A stretch of DNA of 43,905 nucleotides, taken from NCBI GenBank assembly GCA_002707025.1, contig PALG01000017.1, positions 1 to 43,905 on the forward strand, read 5' to 3'. The translations under genes and the position numbers were made by a program. Shown one piece after another: positions 17,674-25,959 of the stretch (its first letter is position 1; each line of letters opens with the position of its first letter). The notes under the pieces were generated by a model that saw only the letters and a program-made list of their open reading frames with translations, was not told where the DNA came from and searched no databases. This stretch comes from Flavobacteriaceae bacterium. GTDB lineage: Bacteria; Bacteroidota; Bacteroidia; Flavobacteriales; Flavobacteriaceae.

Positions 17674-17711
17674 CAAATATCGGGATTTTTAAGAAATAGA
17701 AGCGATATTTG
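17674..17711. promoter_or_regulatory. Back-to-back promoters of fbp and the acetyltransferase-lysC unit
   Basis: CAAATATCG (17674-17682) and CGATATTTG (17703-17711) form a 9-bp inverted repeat with a 20-nt centre. Each arm is a near-consensus -7 element (GATATTTG, 7 of 8 matches) for the gene it faces. The start codons are 24 nt (fbp) and 12 nt (acetyltransferase) away, so the two promoters share their upstream DNA. Confidence 0.55.
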
Positions 17712-17723
17712 TGAAGCAAAACC

Positions 17724-18200
17724 ATGGAAGTAATTATTCGAAATGCCCAAAAAGACGATATGCCCCAAGTATTGGAGCTTATCAAGGAATTGGCTCTTTT
17801 TGAAAAAGAACCTGAGGCTGTAGAGGTCACCGTTTCGGAGTTGGAGGAGGCCGGATTTGGAACGCATCCAAGATTTACTTGTTTTGTAGCTGATGCCAAG
17901 GATGGATTGGTAGGAATGGCCCTGGTCTATTTTCGGTTTTCCACTTGGAAAGGAAAAACAGTCCATTTGGAAGATTTGATTGTAAAAGAAGCCTTCCGTG
18001 GAAAAGGAATAGGGGAACAGTTATACCAACGGGTGATGCAATTTGCTTCGGAAGAAGGGGTAAAAAGAGTGAATTGGGAAGTCTTGGACTGGAATGAAGG
18101 AGCGATTCAATTTTATGAAAGAACGGGTGCCCAAATTATGCACGATTGGCGCCCCGTGCAATTTAGTCGTGCAGCGATGGAAAATTATTTAAAGCAATGA
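17724..18200 (+). CDS. GNAT acetyltransferase, spermidine/diamine acetyltransferase-like
   Basis: The 158-aa single-domain GNAT protein has the acetyl-CoA loop RGKGIG near residue 93. LIKELALFEKEPEAV near 19 and EAGFGTHPRF near 45 resemble eukaryotic SAT1 more than RimI-type enzymes. WNEGAIQFYERTGA near 132 is the conserved late GNAT segment. A polyamine, diamine or thialysine-type amine is the likely acceptor, but this is inferred from similarity. Its TGA overlaps the ATG of the aspartate kinase gene (ATGA), so they are translationally coupled. Confidence 0.85.
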   Translation: MEVIIRNAQKDDMPQVLELIKELALFEKEPEAVEVTVSELEEAGFGTHPRFTCFVADAKDGLVGMALVYFRFSTWKGKTVHLEDLIVKEAFRGKGIGEQLYQRVMQFASEEGVKRVNWEVLDWNEGAIQFYERTGAQIMHDWRPVQFSRAAMENYLKQ

Positions 18201-19453
18201 AGGTTTTCAAGTTTGGAGGTGCTTCGGTAAAAGATGCTGAAGGTGTAAAAAATGTAAAAAAAGTTCTTGAATTTACTAAGGAGAATAATTTAGTGGTAAT
18301 TGTCTCTGCAATGGGAAAAATGACCAATGCTTTAGAGGGGGTTGTCAATCATTACTTCCATCAACAGCATGAATTGGAATCCAGTTTGAGCGAGGTTTAC
18401 AATTATCACCTCAAGATTGTAGAGGGACTGTTCCCCAATACCACGCACCCTATTTACGGAGCATTAACGAACTGGTTTGGGGACTTGCGTGGTTTTTTGG
18501 AAACCAATAAATCTAAAAATCACGCTTTTGTATACGATCAGGTGGTAAGCTATGGTGAATTGGTTTCTACGACGATTGTTTCAGCTTATTTAAATGAAAA
18601 TGGGGTTGCCAACACGTGGTTGGATGTTCGGCAATGTATTAAAACCGATGATTATTATCGCGATGCCCGGGTAGATTGGGAAGAAACCCAAAACCAGATA
18701 ACAGCAACGGTTTCTAAGAAAGGGGTAACCATTACCCAAGGTTTTTTGGGTGCTGAAGCCGAAAACAATTTTACCACCACCCTGGGAAGGGAAGGGAGTG
18801 ACTATACTGCGGCTATTTTTGGCTATTGTTTAAATGCCGAAAGTGTAACCATTTGGAAGGATGTCCCTGGCGTTTTGAATGCCGACCCACGTTTTTTCTC
18901 CAACACCCAATTATTGCATCATATCTCCTATAGGGAGGCGATTGAATTAGCTTTCTATGGTGCTTCGGTGATTCACCCTAAAACCTTACAGCCGCTTCAG
19001 AGAAAAGAAATTCCGTTGTACGTAAAATCTTTTGTGGACCCAGAAGCTCCAGGTACTTGTGTTGGGAAAGGCAATTTGATTGACCCTTTGGTGTCTTGCT
19101 TTATCCTGAAAAAGAATCAGGTATTGATTTCCTTGTCTTCCTTAGATTTCAGTTTTATGATGGAAGACAATATAGGGGAAGTGTTTAAGTGGCTTCATCA
19201 ATATAAAATGAAAGTGGAATTAATTCAGAATTCGGCCATTAGTTTTTCCGTATGTATTGATAATAAGTACAATAACTTGGAGCCCTTGTTGACCAAACTT
19301 CGGGAAAAATTTAAGGTGGTTTGCTATTATGGGGTAACCGTATATACCATTAGGCATAGCAAACCCATAGAGATTGCCTCTTTAGTGGAAGATAAAGAAG
19401 TATTATTAAAGCAAGAAAGTGCCGAAACTGTACAAATTGTTGTGAATGAATAA
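18197..19453 (+). CDS. lysC: Aspartate kinase, monofunctional
   Basis: The 418-aa enzyme makes aspartyl-phosphate, the first step toward lysine, threonine, methionine and diaminopimelate. The kinase domain begins with KFGGASV at 4-10 and includes TTTLGREGSDYTAA near 196 and WKDVPGVLNADPR near 220. A C-terminal regulatory ACT region follows residue 310 but looks short and divergent, so feedback control may differ. There is no fused homoserine dehydrogenase. It is coupled to the SAT1-like gene by a 4-nt overlap. Confidence 0.92.
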   Translation: MKVFKFGGASVKDAEGVKNVKKVLEFTKENNLVVIVSAMGKMTNALEGVVNHYFHQQHELESSLSEVYNYHLKIVEGLFPNTTHPIYGALTNWFGDLRGFLETNKSKNHAFVYDQVVSYGELVSTTIVSAYLNENGVANTWLDVRQCIKTDDYYRDARVDWEETQNQITATVSKKGVTITQGFLGAEAENNFTTTLGREGSDYTAAIFGYCLNAESVTIWKDVPGVLNADPRFFSNTQLLHHISYREAIELAFYGASVIHPKTLQPLQRKEIPLYVKSFVDPEAPGTCVGKGNLIDPLVSCFILKKNQVLISLSSLDFSFMMEDNIGEVFKWLHQYKMKVELIQNSAISFSVCIDNKYNNLEPLLTKLREKFKVVCYYGVTVYTIRHSKPIEIASLVEDKEVLLKQESAETVQIVVNE

Positions 19454-19476
19454 AGAACAAGTTTCTAAGGTTTCTT

Positions 19477-19484
19477 TATATTTG
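19477..19484 (+). promoter_or_regulatory. -7 promoter element of the aminolipid acyltransferase gene
   Basis: TATATTTG matches TAnnTTTG. It includes the first base of an upstream GTG (19484) that could be mistaken for the start codon, which supports the ATG at 19526 instead. Confidence 0.6.
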
Positions 19485-19525
19485 TGAATCGCATTTTTGC
19501 GGTTTCAGACAACGCAACCAAGTAT

Positions 19526-21340
19526 ATGGGATTAGTAAACGCCAAGGAAGTAGCCAAAGCTATCAAAGTAGATCAGTTTGGTTTTGTAGGCACCTCGATA
19601 GGGTGGCTATTGATGAAGGTGCTCAATATCTCTACCCTTAATAAAATCTACGATAGGAATAAACACCTAAACGATTTAGAGTTTATCAATGCGCTTTTGG
19701 AGGAGTTTGAAATTAATTTCGAAATTCCTGAAGAAGATTTAAAGCGAATTCCAAAGACAGGTCCTTTTATTACCATTTCCAATCATCCGCTGGGAGGGAT
19801 TGATGGAATCCTATTGCTAAAATTATTGTTGGAGCGCAGACCCGACTTTAAAATCATTGCAAACTTTTTATTGCATCGAATTGAACCCTTAAAGCCGTAT
19901 GTGATGCCCGTAAATCCTTTTGAAAATCATAAGGATGCCAAAAGCAGTGTCTTGGGCTTTAAAACCGCTCTGAAACATTTAAAAGAGGACAATGCCTTAG
20001 GGATTTTCCCAGCGGGGGAAGTATCTACGTATCGTGACGGAAAACTTTTGGTAGACAAACCTTGGGAAGTGGCAGCGATGAAACTAATTAAAAAGGCAGA
20101 AGTACCCGTGGTGCCTATCTATTTTCACGCTAAGAATAGCAAGCTTTTTTACCGTTTGGCAAAGTTGAACGATACCCTGAGAACCGCCAAGCTGCCTTCC
20201 GAGTTGCTTACCCAACGGGAACGGGTAATCAAGGTTCGTATTGGAAACCCTATTTCTGTGGCCGACCAAAAGGAACACGAAAGTTTAGAGTCCTTTACTG
20301 AATTTCTAAGAAGAAAGACCTACGTCTTGGCCAACCCTTTCGAGAAGAAAAAACTATTAGAGAATATTCCAAAAACCTTAAAACTTCCAAAACCTCCCAA
20401 AAAAATTGCAGGGCCTATTCCTGTTTCAGCTATGGAAGCCGAAGTAGCTGCGCTTCGGAAGGACGATAAACGGTTACTGCAGAGTAAAAATTATGAAGTG
20501 TTTTTGGCGCAGGCTCAATTTATTCCCAATGTCCTTCAGGAATTGGGTCGCTTACGCGAAATTACCTTCCGGGAAGTGGGGGAAGGGACCAATAATGCCA
20601 CCGATTTGGACAAGTTCGATTCGTATTACCACCATATGTTCCTGTGGGATAACGATCATCAACAAATTGCAGGGGCTTATCGTATGGGTCTTGGATCCAA
20701 GATCTTTTCCCAATATGGTATCGACGGCTTTTACCTTCAGGATTTATTCCGTTTTGAACCCGAATTGTATGACATGATGAGCAAGTCCATTGAAATGGGG
20801 CGTGCTTTCATTATCAAGGAATACCAACAGCGACCCATGCCTTTGTTTTTACTTTGGAAGGGAATTGTGCACACCACCTTACGCTATCCAGAACATAAAT
20901 TTTTGATTGGTGGCGTAAGTATTAGCAATAAATTTTCTGAATTCAGTAAGAGCTTGATGATCGAATTCATGAAGTCGAACTATTACGACCCCTATATTGC
21001 ACAATACATCAACCCCAAAAAGGAGTTCAAGGTAAAGCTGAAGGATGCCGATAAGGACTTTATTTTTGATGAGACCGAAGCCGATCTTAATAAATTTGAC
21101 AAACTGATTGATGAGGTAGAACCGGGGAGTCTTCGTTTACCGGTATTGATTAAAAAATACATCAAACAAAACGCCAAAGTAGTGGCGTTTAATGTGGACC
21201 CGCTCTTCAATAATGCGGTCGATGGATTGATGTACATTCGTATTGCAGATCTCCCTGAAAGTACTGTAAAGCCTGTTATGGAAGAGTTTCAGGCAGAATT
21301 GGAAAAAAAATACCTTAGTAAAGGAGACGAAGAGGAATAA
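19526..21340 (+). CDS. Bifunctional aminolipid acyltransferase, OlsF/GlsF type
   Basis: The 604-aa protein joins two acyltransferase modules. The N-terminal PlsC-like half has ISNHPLGGIDG at about 84-94 (a His-x5-Asp variant of the HX4D motif) and FPAGE at 161-165, and would perform the O-acylation. The C-terminal half from about residue 330 resembles OlsB-type N-acyltransferases (RLREITFREVGEGTNN, then IEMGRAFI). OlsF of Flavobacterium johnsoniae and Serratia has this layout and makes ornithine lipids; related GlsF proteins make glycine lipids. The amino acid used here cannot be told. The start is MGLVNAKEV; an upstream GTG overlaps the promoter. The stop abuts the stop of the convergent gene. 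Confidence 0.85.
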   Translation: MGLVNAKEVAKAIKVDQFGFVGTSIGWLLMKVLNISTLNKIYDRNKHLNDLEFINALLEEFEINFEIPEEDLKRIPKTGPFITISNHPLGGIDGILLLKLLLERRPDFKIIANFLLHRIEPLKPYVMPVNPFENHKDAKSSVLGFKTALKHLKEDNALGIFPAGEVSTYRDGKLLVDKPWEVAAMKLIKKAEVPVVPIYFHAKNSKLFYRLAKLNDTLRTAKLPSELLTQRERVIKVRIGNPISVADQKEHESLESFTEFLRRKTYVLANPFEKKKLLENIPKTLKLPKPPKKIAGPIPVSAMEAEVAALRKDDKRLLQSKNYEVFLAQAQFIPNVLQELGRLREITFREVGEGTNNATDLDKFDSYYHHMFLWDNDHQQIAGAYRMGLGSKIFSQYGIDGFYLQDLFRFEPELYDMMSKSIEMGRAFIIKEYQQRPMPLFLLWKGIVHTTLRYPEHKFLIGGVSISNKFSEFSKSLMIEFMKSNYYDPYIAQYINPKKEFKVKLKDADKDFIFDETEADLNKFDKLIDEVEPGSLRLPVLIKKYIKQNAKVVAFNVDPLFNNAVDGLMYIRIADLPESTVKPVMEEFQAELEKKYLSKGDEEE

Positions 21341-21553
21341 TTACTTCTTTTCCTTTTTTTTGCAGGTATTCCATCCAAAAATAGGATATAAGGGACAGTA
21401 GCCGCTAATTCCCGTAAAGGTGGTTGCCAAAGCAAATCCTAACAAGAGTATTGCCAAAACCCCGTCTATTTTTCCTGTAAAGTACAAAGTAAGTATGACG
21501 ATTGCGATAATAAATCGAATGCCTCTGTCCATGAGTCCCATGTTCTTTTTCAT
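21341..21553 (-). CDS. DUF2892 small membrane protein
   Basis: The 70-aa protein has MDRGIRFIIAIVILTLYFTG and a second hydrophobic helix, then SGYCPLYPIFGWNTCKKK. The Cys-Pro-Leu-Tyr and Asn-Thr-Cys elements are typical of DUF2892 inner-membrane proteins, whose function is unknown. Some are fused to rhodanese domains (YgaP), hinting at sulfur chemistry, but no rhodanese is present here. The ATG overlaps the TGA of the upstream DUF1304-cupin gene. Confidence 0.85.
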   Translation of the reverse strand: MKKNMGLMDRGIRFIIAIVILTLYFTGKIDGVLAILLLGFALATTFTGISGYCPLYPIFGWNTCKKKEKK

Positions 21554-22248
21554 TGGTAGGTATTTTTTTGTTCAATGATTAAAAATACCGCAGTACTATC
21601 ACCAATATTCTGAATTTCATGAACGGAAGTCACGGGCTTATAAAAATGAGATCCGGTAAGCACTTTTACTTTTCGAGTACTGTATTTATCTTTTACTTCA
21701 AAAGTACTCCCTTTCACCGTGTAGCCAAAATGGGGCGCATGCTCGTGTTCTTCATGGCCTACACCTGGCGGGAAAGTACATCTTAGCACTCTAATCTTCG
21801 CATCCTCTTGAACCACTTCACATACGCTTTCTCCCTTCCAACCCGCAGCTAAGGGATCGGGAAGTGTTGAGGGAGACTTCGGGTTATTGATAAGTAATAA
21901 CAATCCAATAGTAACCAATGCCGGAATTCCTTGAATGATAAAGATTTTTTTTGAAACCGTGAGTGCCCCTATAATCCCTGCTATGGAAATGCAAGCGAGA
22001 AAAAATAAGGTAGTATTGAATTTCCAAAATTCATTTCCAATAAAGAAAGTCCAAATAAGCCCTGCTGCCAAAAAAGCATTATACAGTCCTTGGTTCGCCA
22101 TCATGGCCTTGGTTTTAGGGAACAACTCTTTGGGGAGTTGCTTAAAAACCTTAGGCCCTTTCGTGGTCCATGAAAAGGATTCGAACCAAAAAAAGTACAA
22201 ATGCAAAAAGGCAATTAGGCCTATGAGTATATTTATTAGTAGCTTCAA
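21550..22248 (-). CDS. DUF1304 membrane domain fused to a cupin domain
   Basis: The 232-aa protein begins with a four-helix DUF1304 domain (residues 1-122; LHLYFFWFESFSWTT near 15, then NQGLYNAFLAAGLIW). After a short linker a single cupin barrel follows (about 144-230) with PPGVGHEEHEHAPHFGY. His165, His168 and His170 are candidate metal ligands. DUF1304 proteins usually stop at about 120 residues, so the fusion is notable. The start is TTG (22246-22248); it fits the first membrane helix, and no nearby in-frame ATG exists. It is coupled to the DUF2892 gene by a 4-nt overlap. The function is unknown; a metal-sensing or small-molecule role is conceivable. Confidence 0.8.
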   Translation of the reverse strand: MKLLINILIGLIAFLHLYFFWFESFSWTTKGPKVFKQLPKELFPKTKAMMANQGLYNAFLAAGLIWTFFIGNEFWKFNTTLFFLACISIAGIIGALTVSKKIFIIQGIPALVTIGLLLLINNPKSPSTLPDPLAAGWKGESVCEVVQEDAKIRVLRCTFPPGVGHEEHEHAPHFGYTVKGSTFEVKDKYSTRKVKVLTGSHFYKPVTSVHEIQNIGDSTAVFLIIEQKNTYQ

Positions 22249-22276
22249 AATACGTTTGTTAGAATTGTTTAAAGCT

Positions 22277-22308
22277 AAAAAAAGCTTTCAGATTTCTGAA
22301 AGCTTTTT
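22277..22308 (-). terminator. Rho-independent terminator after the TM2 gene
   Basis: Arms 22279-22292 (AAAAAGCTTTCAGA) and 22295-22308 pair perfectly over 14 bp around a 2-nt centre. The hairpin is flanked by A and T runs, so it can work in both directions. It lies 8 nt beyond the stop codon of the TM2 gene. Confidence 0.75.
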
Positions 22309-22315
22309 AATTTTT

Positions 22316-22684
22316 TTAGAACCAGGGTTTTTTACCTACCTGATAGGTTTGATAAAATTCCTCATCGCTTTTGGTGAGGTAAATGATCCCTTCGATAAGC
22401 CCTATAAGTGCTGGAATGTAAATTGTAATGGCTCCAATAATGATGCACATTAAGGGAATGGAGATCAAAAAAGTTCCTAAAAGGATAAAACCTTCTTTGT
22501 TATACCCTAATATAAACTTATGGACCCCAAGGCCTCCTACAAAAATAGCCAGTAGCCCCGCTAAAAGTTTTTTGTTTTCGCCGCTGTTGGTGGCTTGGTT
22601 CCACCCTTCTTTAAATTCGTTGGCTGTGGTTTTGGCGTCGTCTTTAATGTCGTCGCCCAAGTTTTCTTTGTTTTCTTCAGACAT
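22316..22684 (-). CDS. TM2 domain-containing protein
   Basis: The 122-aa protein has a charged N-terminal 40 residues (MSEENKENLGDDIKDDAKTT) followed by the TM2 domain: KLLAGLLAIFVGGLGVHKFI, then a glycine-rich turn and a second helix. A third hydrophobic segment precedes the C-terminus. TM2 proteins are small inner-membrane proteins of unknown role. It is monocistronic, ending at a strong hairpin terminator. Confidence 0.88.
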   Translation of the reverse strand: MSEENKENLGDDIKDDAKTTANEFKEGWNQATNSGENKKLLAGLLAIFVGGLGVHKFILGYNKEGFILLGTFLISIPLMCIIIGAITIYIPALIGLIEGIIYLTKSDEEFYQTYQVGKKPWF

Positions 22685-22765
22685 GGTTGAAATTAGTTTG
22701 GTTGATTGCTTAAAATTAGAAAAATTTTTAAAACGCTCACTAACAGAATTCTATTACTTTTTCAA

Positions 22766-23155
22766 TTATTTCTGAAACCCTTTGTCAATAGGCTCCCAAA
22801 GTTCAATCTTGTTACCGTCGTGATCCATAATCCAACCAAATTTTCCGTAGTCGTAGGTTTCCATATCACCTACAACAGTAACACCTTCTTCCTTCAAGAT
22901 TTTTAATAATTCTTCTAGGTTTTCCACACGGTAATTGAACATGAACTGTTTTTCGGAAGGGGCATAATACTGGCTGTCTTCCGGGAATGGGCTCCACTGT
23001 GTAGAACAGTCATTACCTTCTTTGTCCTTCCACCAAAAGGTGCAGCCGTAGTCATCGGTGTCAAAGCCTAAGTGTTTTTTGTACCATTCTTTGGTGGCTT
23101 TGGGATCTTTCGTCTTGAAGAAAAGTCCGCCAATGCCTGTTACTCTTTTTTTCAT
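22766..23155 (-). CDS. VOC (glyoxalase/bleomycin-resistance fold) protein
   Basis: The 129-aa single-domain protein has IGGLFFKTKDPKATKEWYKK at the start and ends with KFGWIMDHDGNKIELWEP, the usual final VOC strand with its metal-ligand Glu. It could be a lyase, dioxygenase-like or binding protein; the substrate cannot be assigned. It starts 13 nt after the upstream T9SS gene and is the last gene of the nine-gene leftward chain. Confidence 0.87.
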   Translation of the reverse strand: MKKRVTGIGGLFFKTKDPKATKEWYKKHLGFDTDDYGCTFWWKDKEGNDCSTQWSPFPEDSQYYAPSEKQFMFNYRVENLEELLKILKEEGVTVVGDMETYDYGKFGWIMDHDGNKIELWEPIDKGFQK

Positions 23156-23168
23156 CGTTATACTTTTA

Positions 23169-24155
23169 TTATTTTTCTATCATTGGTTTTGGTACATCCT
23201 GAATATGAATTTCCATAAAATAGATGCCCGAATTCAATGTCTCTACGGAAATACTATTCCTTACCTTTACATGTTCTGCGATAAATCTTCCCTGAATGTC
23301 ACGTATCACAACTTTTGTTACTGAAATATCGTTGGGTTGAAAGAAAATTTCAGAAGCAGTCGGATTTGGATAAACAGAAACGATACCGCTACTAAAACCT
23401 TCCGTTCCTAAACTGCAATCCACAATTGTTAAATTCGCTAACGGGCAATCGGAAGCAAAGGCTTCAGACATGGTGGCGGCACCATAAATAATGCCTGGAG
23501 CATCAAGTTGAACAAGTAGTTCCTGCGAATTGGTTCCAATGTCGTATTGATACAAATTGTTTTGGTCGTCAATTCCATAAATTGCATTATTGTCACAATC
23601 GGTGAATACGTTCACCAATGAAAATAAAGGGCCTTGGGCACAACCCACATAACTAATACTCGAGCCATTGTAGCTTCCCAGTGAGTTGTCGTTGGCGTTC
23701 GGAAATAATAAATTTCCCTTATAAAAAGTAAAATCACCAGGAGTAGGAACGCCTTCCGTTAATTGTTCGACGGTTTGATCAACGGGATTAAATTTGAAAA
23801 GCTTCTCGCTAAACCAAGCGCCAAAAAGTAATTCGTCTTGTGCATTCGCAACCAATCCAGGAAAAGTACCAGGTGTGGTAACTGAATAGAAAATCTCATA
23901 CGACTGGTTATCTAAATCGATTTGTAAGATCAAATCGAAGTTTGTGATAGCAAATAAGTTACCTTGTGTATCGAAGGCTATGTCTACAACCGTTCCAATA
24001 CCCGTTATTTCCATATCGTATAGGAAAGTTGAAGAATAATCCTGAAGATCGAGTTTGTAAAAATTGTTGTCCTCCGTTACATAATATAGTTCTTGAGCCT
24101 TGAATGCGTTTGAAAATAGTAAACACATCACAAAAAGAATCGACCGAATATTCAT
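23169..24155 (-). CDS. Surface/secreted protein with T9SS sorting domain
   Basis: The 328-aa product has a Sec signal peptide (MNIRSILFVMCLLFSNAFKA), then repeated short beta-strand units of beta-propeller type such as LYYVTEDNNFYKLDLQ, NLFAITNFDLILQIDL and NNAIYGIDDQNNLYQYDI. The last 70 residues start with VSVYPNPTASEIFF and form a type A T9SS C-terminal domain. It is probably secreted or anchored at the surface; its ligand is unknown. It lies 6 nt after the DUF1801 gene. Confidence 0.85.
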   Translation of the reverse strand: MNIRSILFVMCLLFSNAFKAQELYYVTEDNNFYKLDLQDYSSTFLYDMEITGIGTVVDIAFDTQGNLFAITNFDLILQIDLDNQSYEIFYSVTTPGTFPGLVANAQDELLFGAWFSEKLFKFNPVDQTVEQLTEGVPTPGDFTFYKGNLLFPNANDNSLGSYNGSSISYVGCAQGPLFSLVNVFTDCDNNAIYGIDDQNNLYQYDIGTNSQELLVQLDAPGIIYGAATMSEAFASDCPLANLTIVDCSLGTEGFSSGIVSVYPNPTASEIFFQPNDISVTKVVIRDIQGRFIAEHVKVRNSISVETLNSGIYFMEIHIQDVPKPMIEK

Positions 24156-24161
24156 TGTATT

Positions 24162-24620
24162 TTATTTTTTCTTTATCACTTTTTCATAGCGTTCTATCCA
24201 ATCGTTTACAGTAACTTTTTGGCATAACTCCCCAATCAGTTCATACGGAATATCATCCATACGTTTAAAACGGACGCAGCTTTTACCCATATCTAATTTA
24301 TACTTGCAATATTTAGGATATTGGGCTACAAACCAATCATAAAGCTCTGTAAATGAATACAAACCGCTATGGTATAAAGCTATGAAATTTTTTTGTGAAG
24401 CCAGGCTAACAAAGGGTAATGGTTCTTTTGGATCGCAGTGATACCCATCGGGATAACGCGAGTGCGGAACATAAAAACCAATCATTTTATATTGAATCCC
24501 CTCCTCGAACCCTTTTGGAAGATTTTTTTGGACTGTTTCTCTGAGTTTCTGAAAGGCTTCTTTTCTTTCTTCGGGAATTTGCGAGATGTAGTCTTCTGGA
24601 GTGGTGGCTTGATACTGCAT
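24162..24620 (-). CDS. DUF1801 domain protein
   Basis: The 152-aa soluble protein has the DUF1801 pattern: PEDYISQIPEERKEAFQKLR at the start, GFEEGIQYKMIGFYVP near 37, and DMGKSCVRFKRMDDIP near 110. The fold resembles frataxin/YdhG-like proteins of unknown function. It is 8 nt downstream of the D-2-hydroxyacid dehydrogenase gene in the same chain. Confidence 0.85.
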   Translation of the reverse strand: MQYQATTPEDYISQIPEERKEAFQKLRETVQKNLPKGFEEGIQYKMIGFYVPHSRYPDGYHCDPKEPLPFVSLASQKNFIALYHSGLYSFTELYDWFVAQYPKYCKYKLDMGKSCVRFKRMDDIPYELIGELCQKVTVNDWIERYEKVIKKK

Positions 24621-24628
24621 ATAAGATG

Positions 24629-25567
24629 CTAATTTTTAAATTTCTCAATAATTTTTTCTACGATGGTTTGCGCTAACTTCTCTTTGCTCTCTATCGTCCA
24701 TCCGGCAATATGAGGGGTCAACAGTACATTTTCCATAGCAATTAGTTCTTGAAGTGGTTTTGGCATTTCAGAAGAAAATAGTGCTTCAAAAGAACTTTTT
24801 TCATATTCGAGAACGTCCAGTCCAGCCCCTAAAATTTTTCCGCTTTTTAAAGCTTTAACTAAATCTTCCGTAACGACACTTTTTCCTCTGGCGGTATTTA
24901 AAAACCAAAAAGGTTTTTTAAAACGCTCGATAAATGAAGTGTTGATCATTTTATCGGTTTCGGGCGTCCAAGGGGTATGCAGGCTCACGACATCGCATAA
25001 ATCAAAGAGCGTTTGCAGACTTACTTGCGTGGCATTCTTATTGCCTACACCTTCTTTAATATCATAGCACAGCGCAGTACAGTGAAAGCCTTTCAGCTTT
25101 TTGGCGAATGCTTTACCCATATTTCCGTAGCCAATAATTCCGACGGTTTTTCCATCCAATTCCAGACCGCGATTGCCTTCCCGGTCCCAAATTCCGGATT
25201 TTACCTGGGTGTCGGCTCTTTTTAAATGATTGAATAACGATAAAAGCATCCCAAGCGTGTGTTCGCCCACCGCATTTTTATTCCCTTCTGGAGCAGCAAT
25301 AAGGGTAATGCCTTTGTTTTCAGCGTAAGCTACATCAATACTGTCCAATCCAGCGCCTACACGAGCAATGAATTTCAGCTTTTTGGCAGCATCTAAAAAG
25401 GTTTTATCTATTCTGAAACGACTTCGGATAACGATACCGTCGTAGTTATGAATCACTTTTTCCACGGTGTCTTTTGAAGCGTCATATTCTTCCACATTCG
25501 TAAACCCAGCGGCTTTTAATTCATTTAAAAGCAGCGGATGATTTGTATCTAGATGGAGGATTTTCAT
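24629..25567 (-). CDS. D-2-hydroxyacid dehydrogenase (phosphoglycerate dehydrogenase-like)
   Basis: The 312-aa NAD-dependent enzyme has the nucleotide loop GYGNMG at 146-151. The catalytic trio is Arg227 (NTARGKS), Glu254 (LDVLEYE) and His286 (TPHIAGW). It lacks the C-terminal ACT domain of long SerA proteins. It could be 3-phosphoglycerate dehydrogenase for serine synthesis or another 2-hydroxyacid reductase; no serC is nearby to decide. It overlaps the thioesterase gene by 4 nt. Confidence 0.9.
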   Translation of the reverse strand: MKILHLDTNHPLLLNELKAAGFTNVEEYDASKDTVEKVIHNYDGIVIRSRFRIDKTFLDAAKKLKFIARVGAGLDSIDVAYAENKGITLIAAPEGNKNAVGEHTLGMLLSLFNHLKRADTQVKSGIWDREGNRGLELDGKTVGIIGYGNMGKAFAKKLKGFHCTALCYDIKEGVGNKNATQVSLQTLFDLCDVVSLHTPWTPETDKMINTSFIERFKKPFWFLNTARGKSVVTEDLVKALKSGKILGAGLDVLEYEKSSFEALFSSEMPKPLQELIAMENVLLTPHIAGWTIESKEKLAQTIVEKIIEKFKN

Positions 25568-25959
25568 AGGAATAAGTTACGGATTTCTTCGGTAATTTTA
25601 GTAGGCTTTCCTGTTTTGGCATCCAATAAGCACCATAGTGTTTTAGCTTCCACTAGAAGTTGGCTGTCCTTGGTTCTTGAAATTGTATAACAGCGTTCGC
25701 TGCGAACGCCTTGCGCCGAAGTGACCCAAGTTTCCAAAAGCAGTTCCTCACCTTCAAAGGCTTGCGATTTATAGTCTATTTCATGCCTTACTACATACCA
25801 AATATACTCTTGTAGAAGTCTTGGAGATGCCTTTTCTTTCCAATGCGACTCTGCAATTCCTAAGCACCATTGTAAGTAGGTAAGATTGTTTACGTGGTTT
25901 CTTTCATCGATGGCCGATGTGGGTACAACTAGCTTTTGTGTGTAAACTTCGGGTTTCAA
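25564..25959 (-). CDS. Hotdog-fold acyl thioesterase
   Basis: The 131-aa protein has Asp18-x3-HVNN-x2-Tyr-x2-Trp (IDERNHVNNLTYLQW), close to the motif of acyl-ACP and 4-hydroxybenzoyl-CoA-type thioesterases. It would hydrolyse acyl-CoA or acyl-ACP thioesters in the cytoplasm. The only usable start is TTG at 25957-25959, which overlaps the mgtE stop (TTGA), so translation probably depends on mgtE. The C-terminus overlaps the next gene by 4 nt. Confidence 0.85.
   Translation of the reverse strand: MKPEVYTQKLVVPTSAIDERNHVNNLTYLQWCLGIAESHWKEKASPRLLQEYIWYVVRHEIDYKSQAFEGEELLLETWVTSAQGVRSERCYTISRTKDSQLLVEAKTLWCLLDAKTGKPTKITEEIRNLFL

Noticed and set aside
21935-22453. 172-codon plus-strand frame spanning the DUF1304-cupin and TM2 region
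   Set aside because: It crosses a strong terminator hairpin and two real genes on the other strand, and its sequence is unconvincing.
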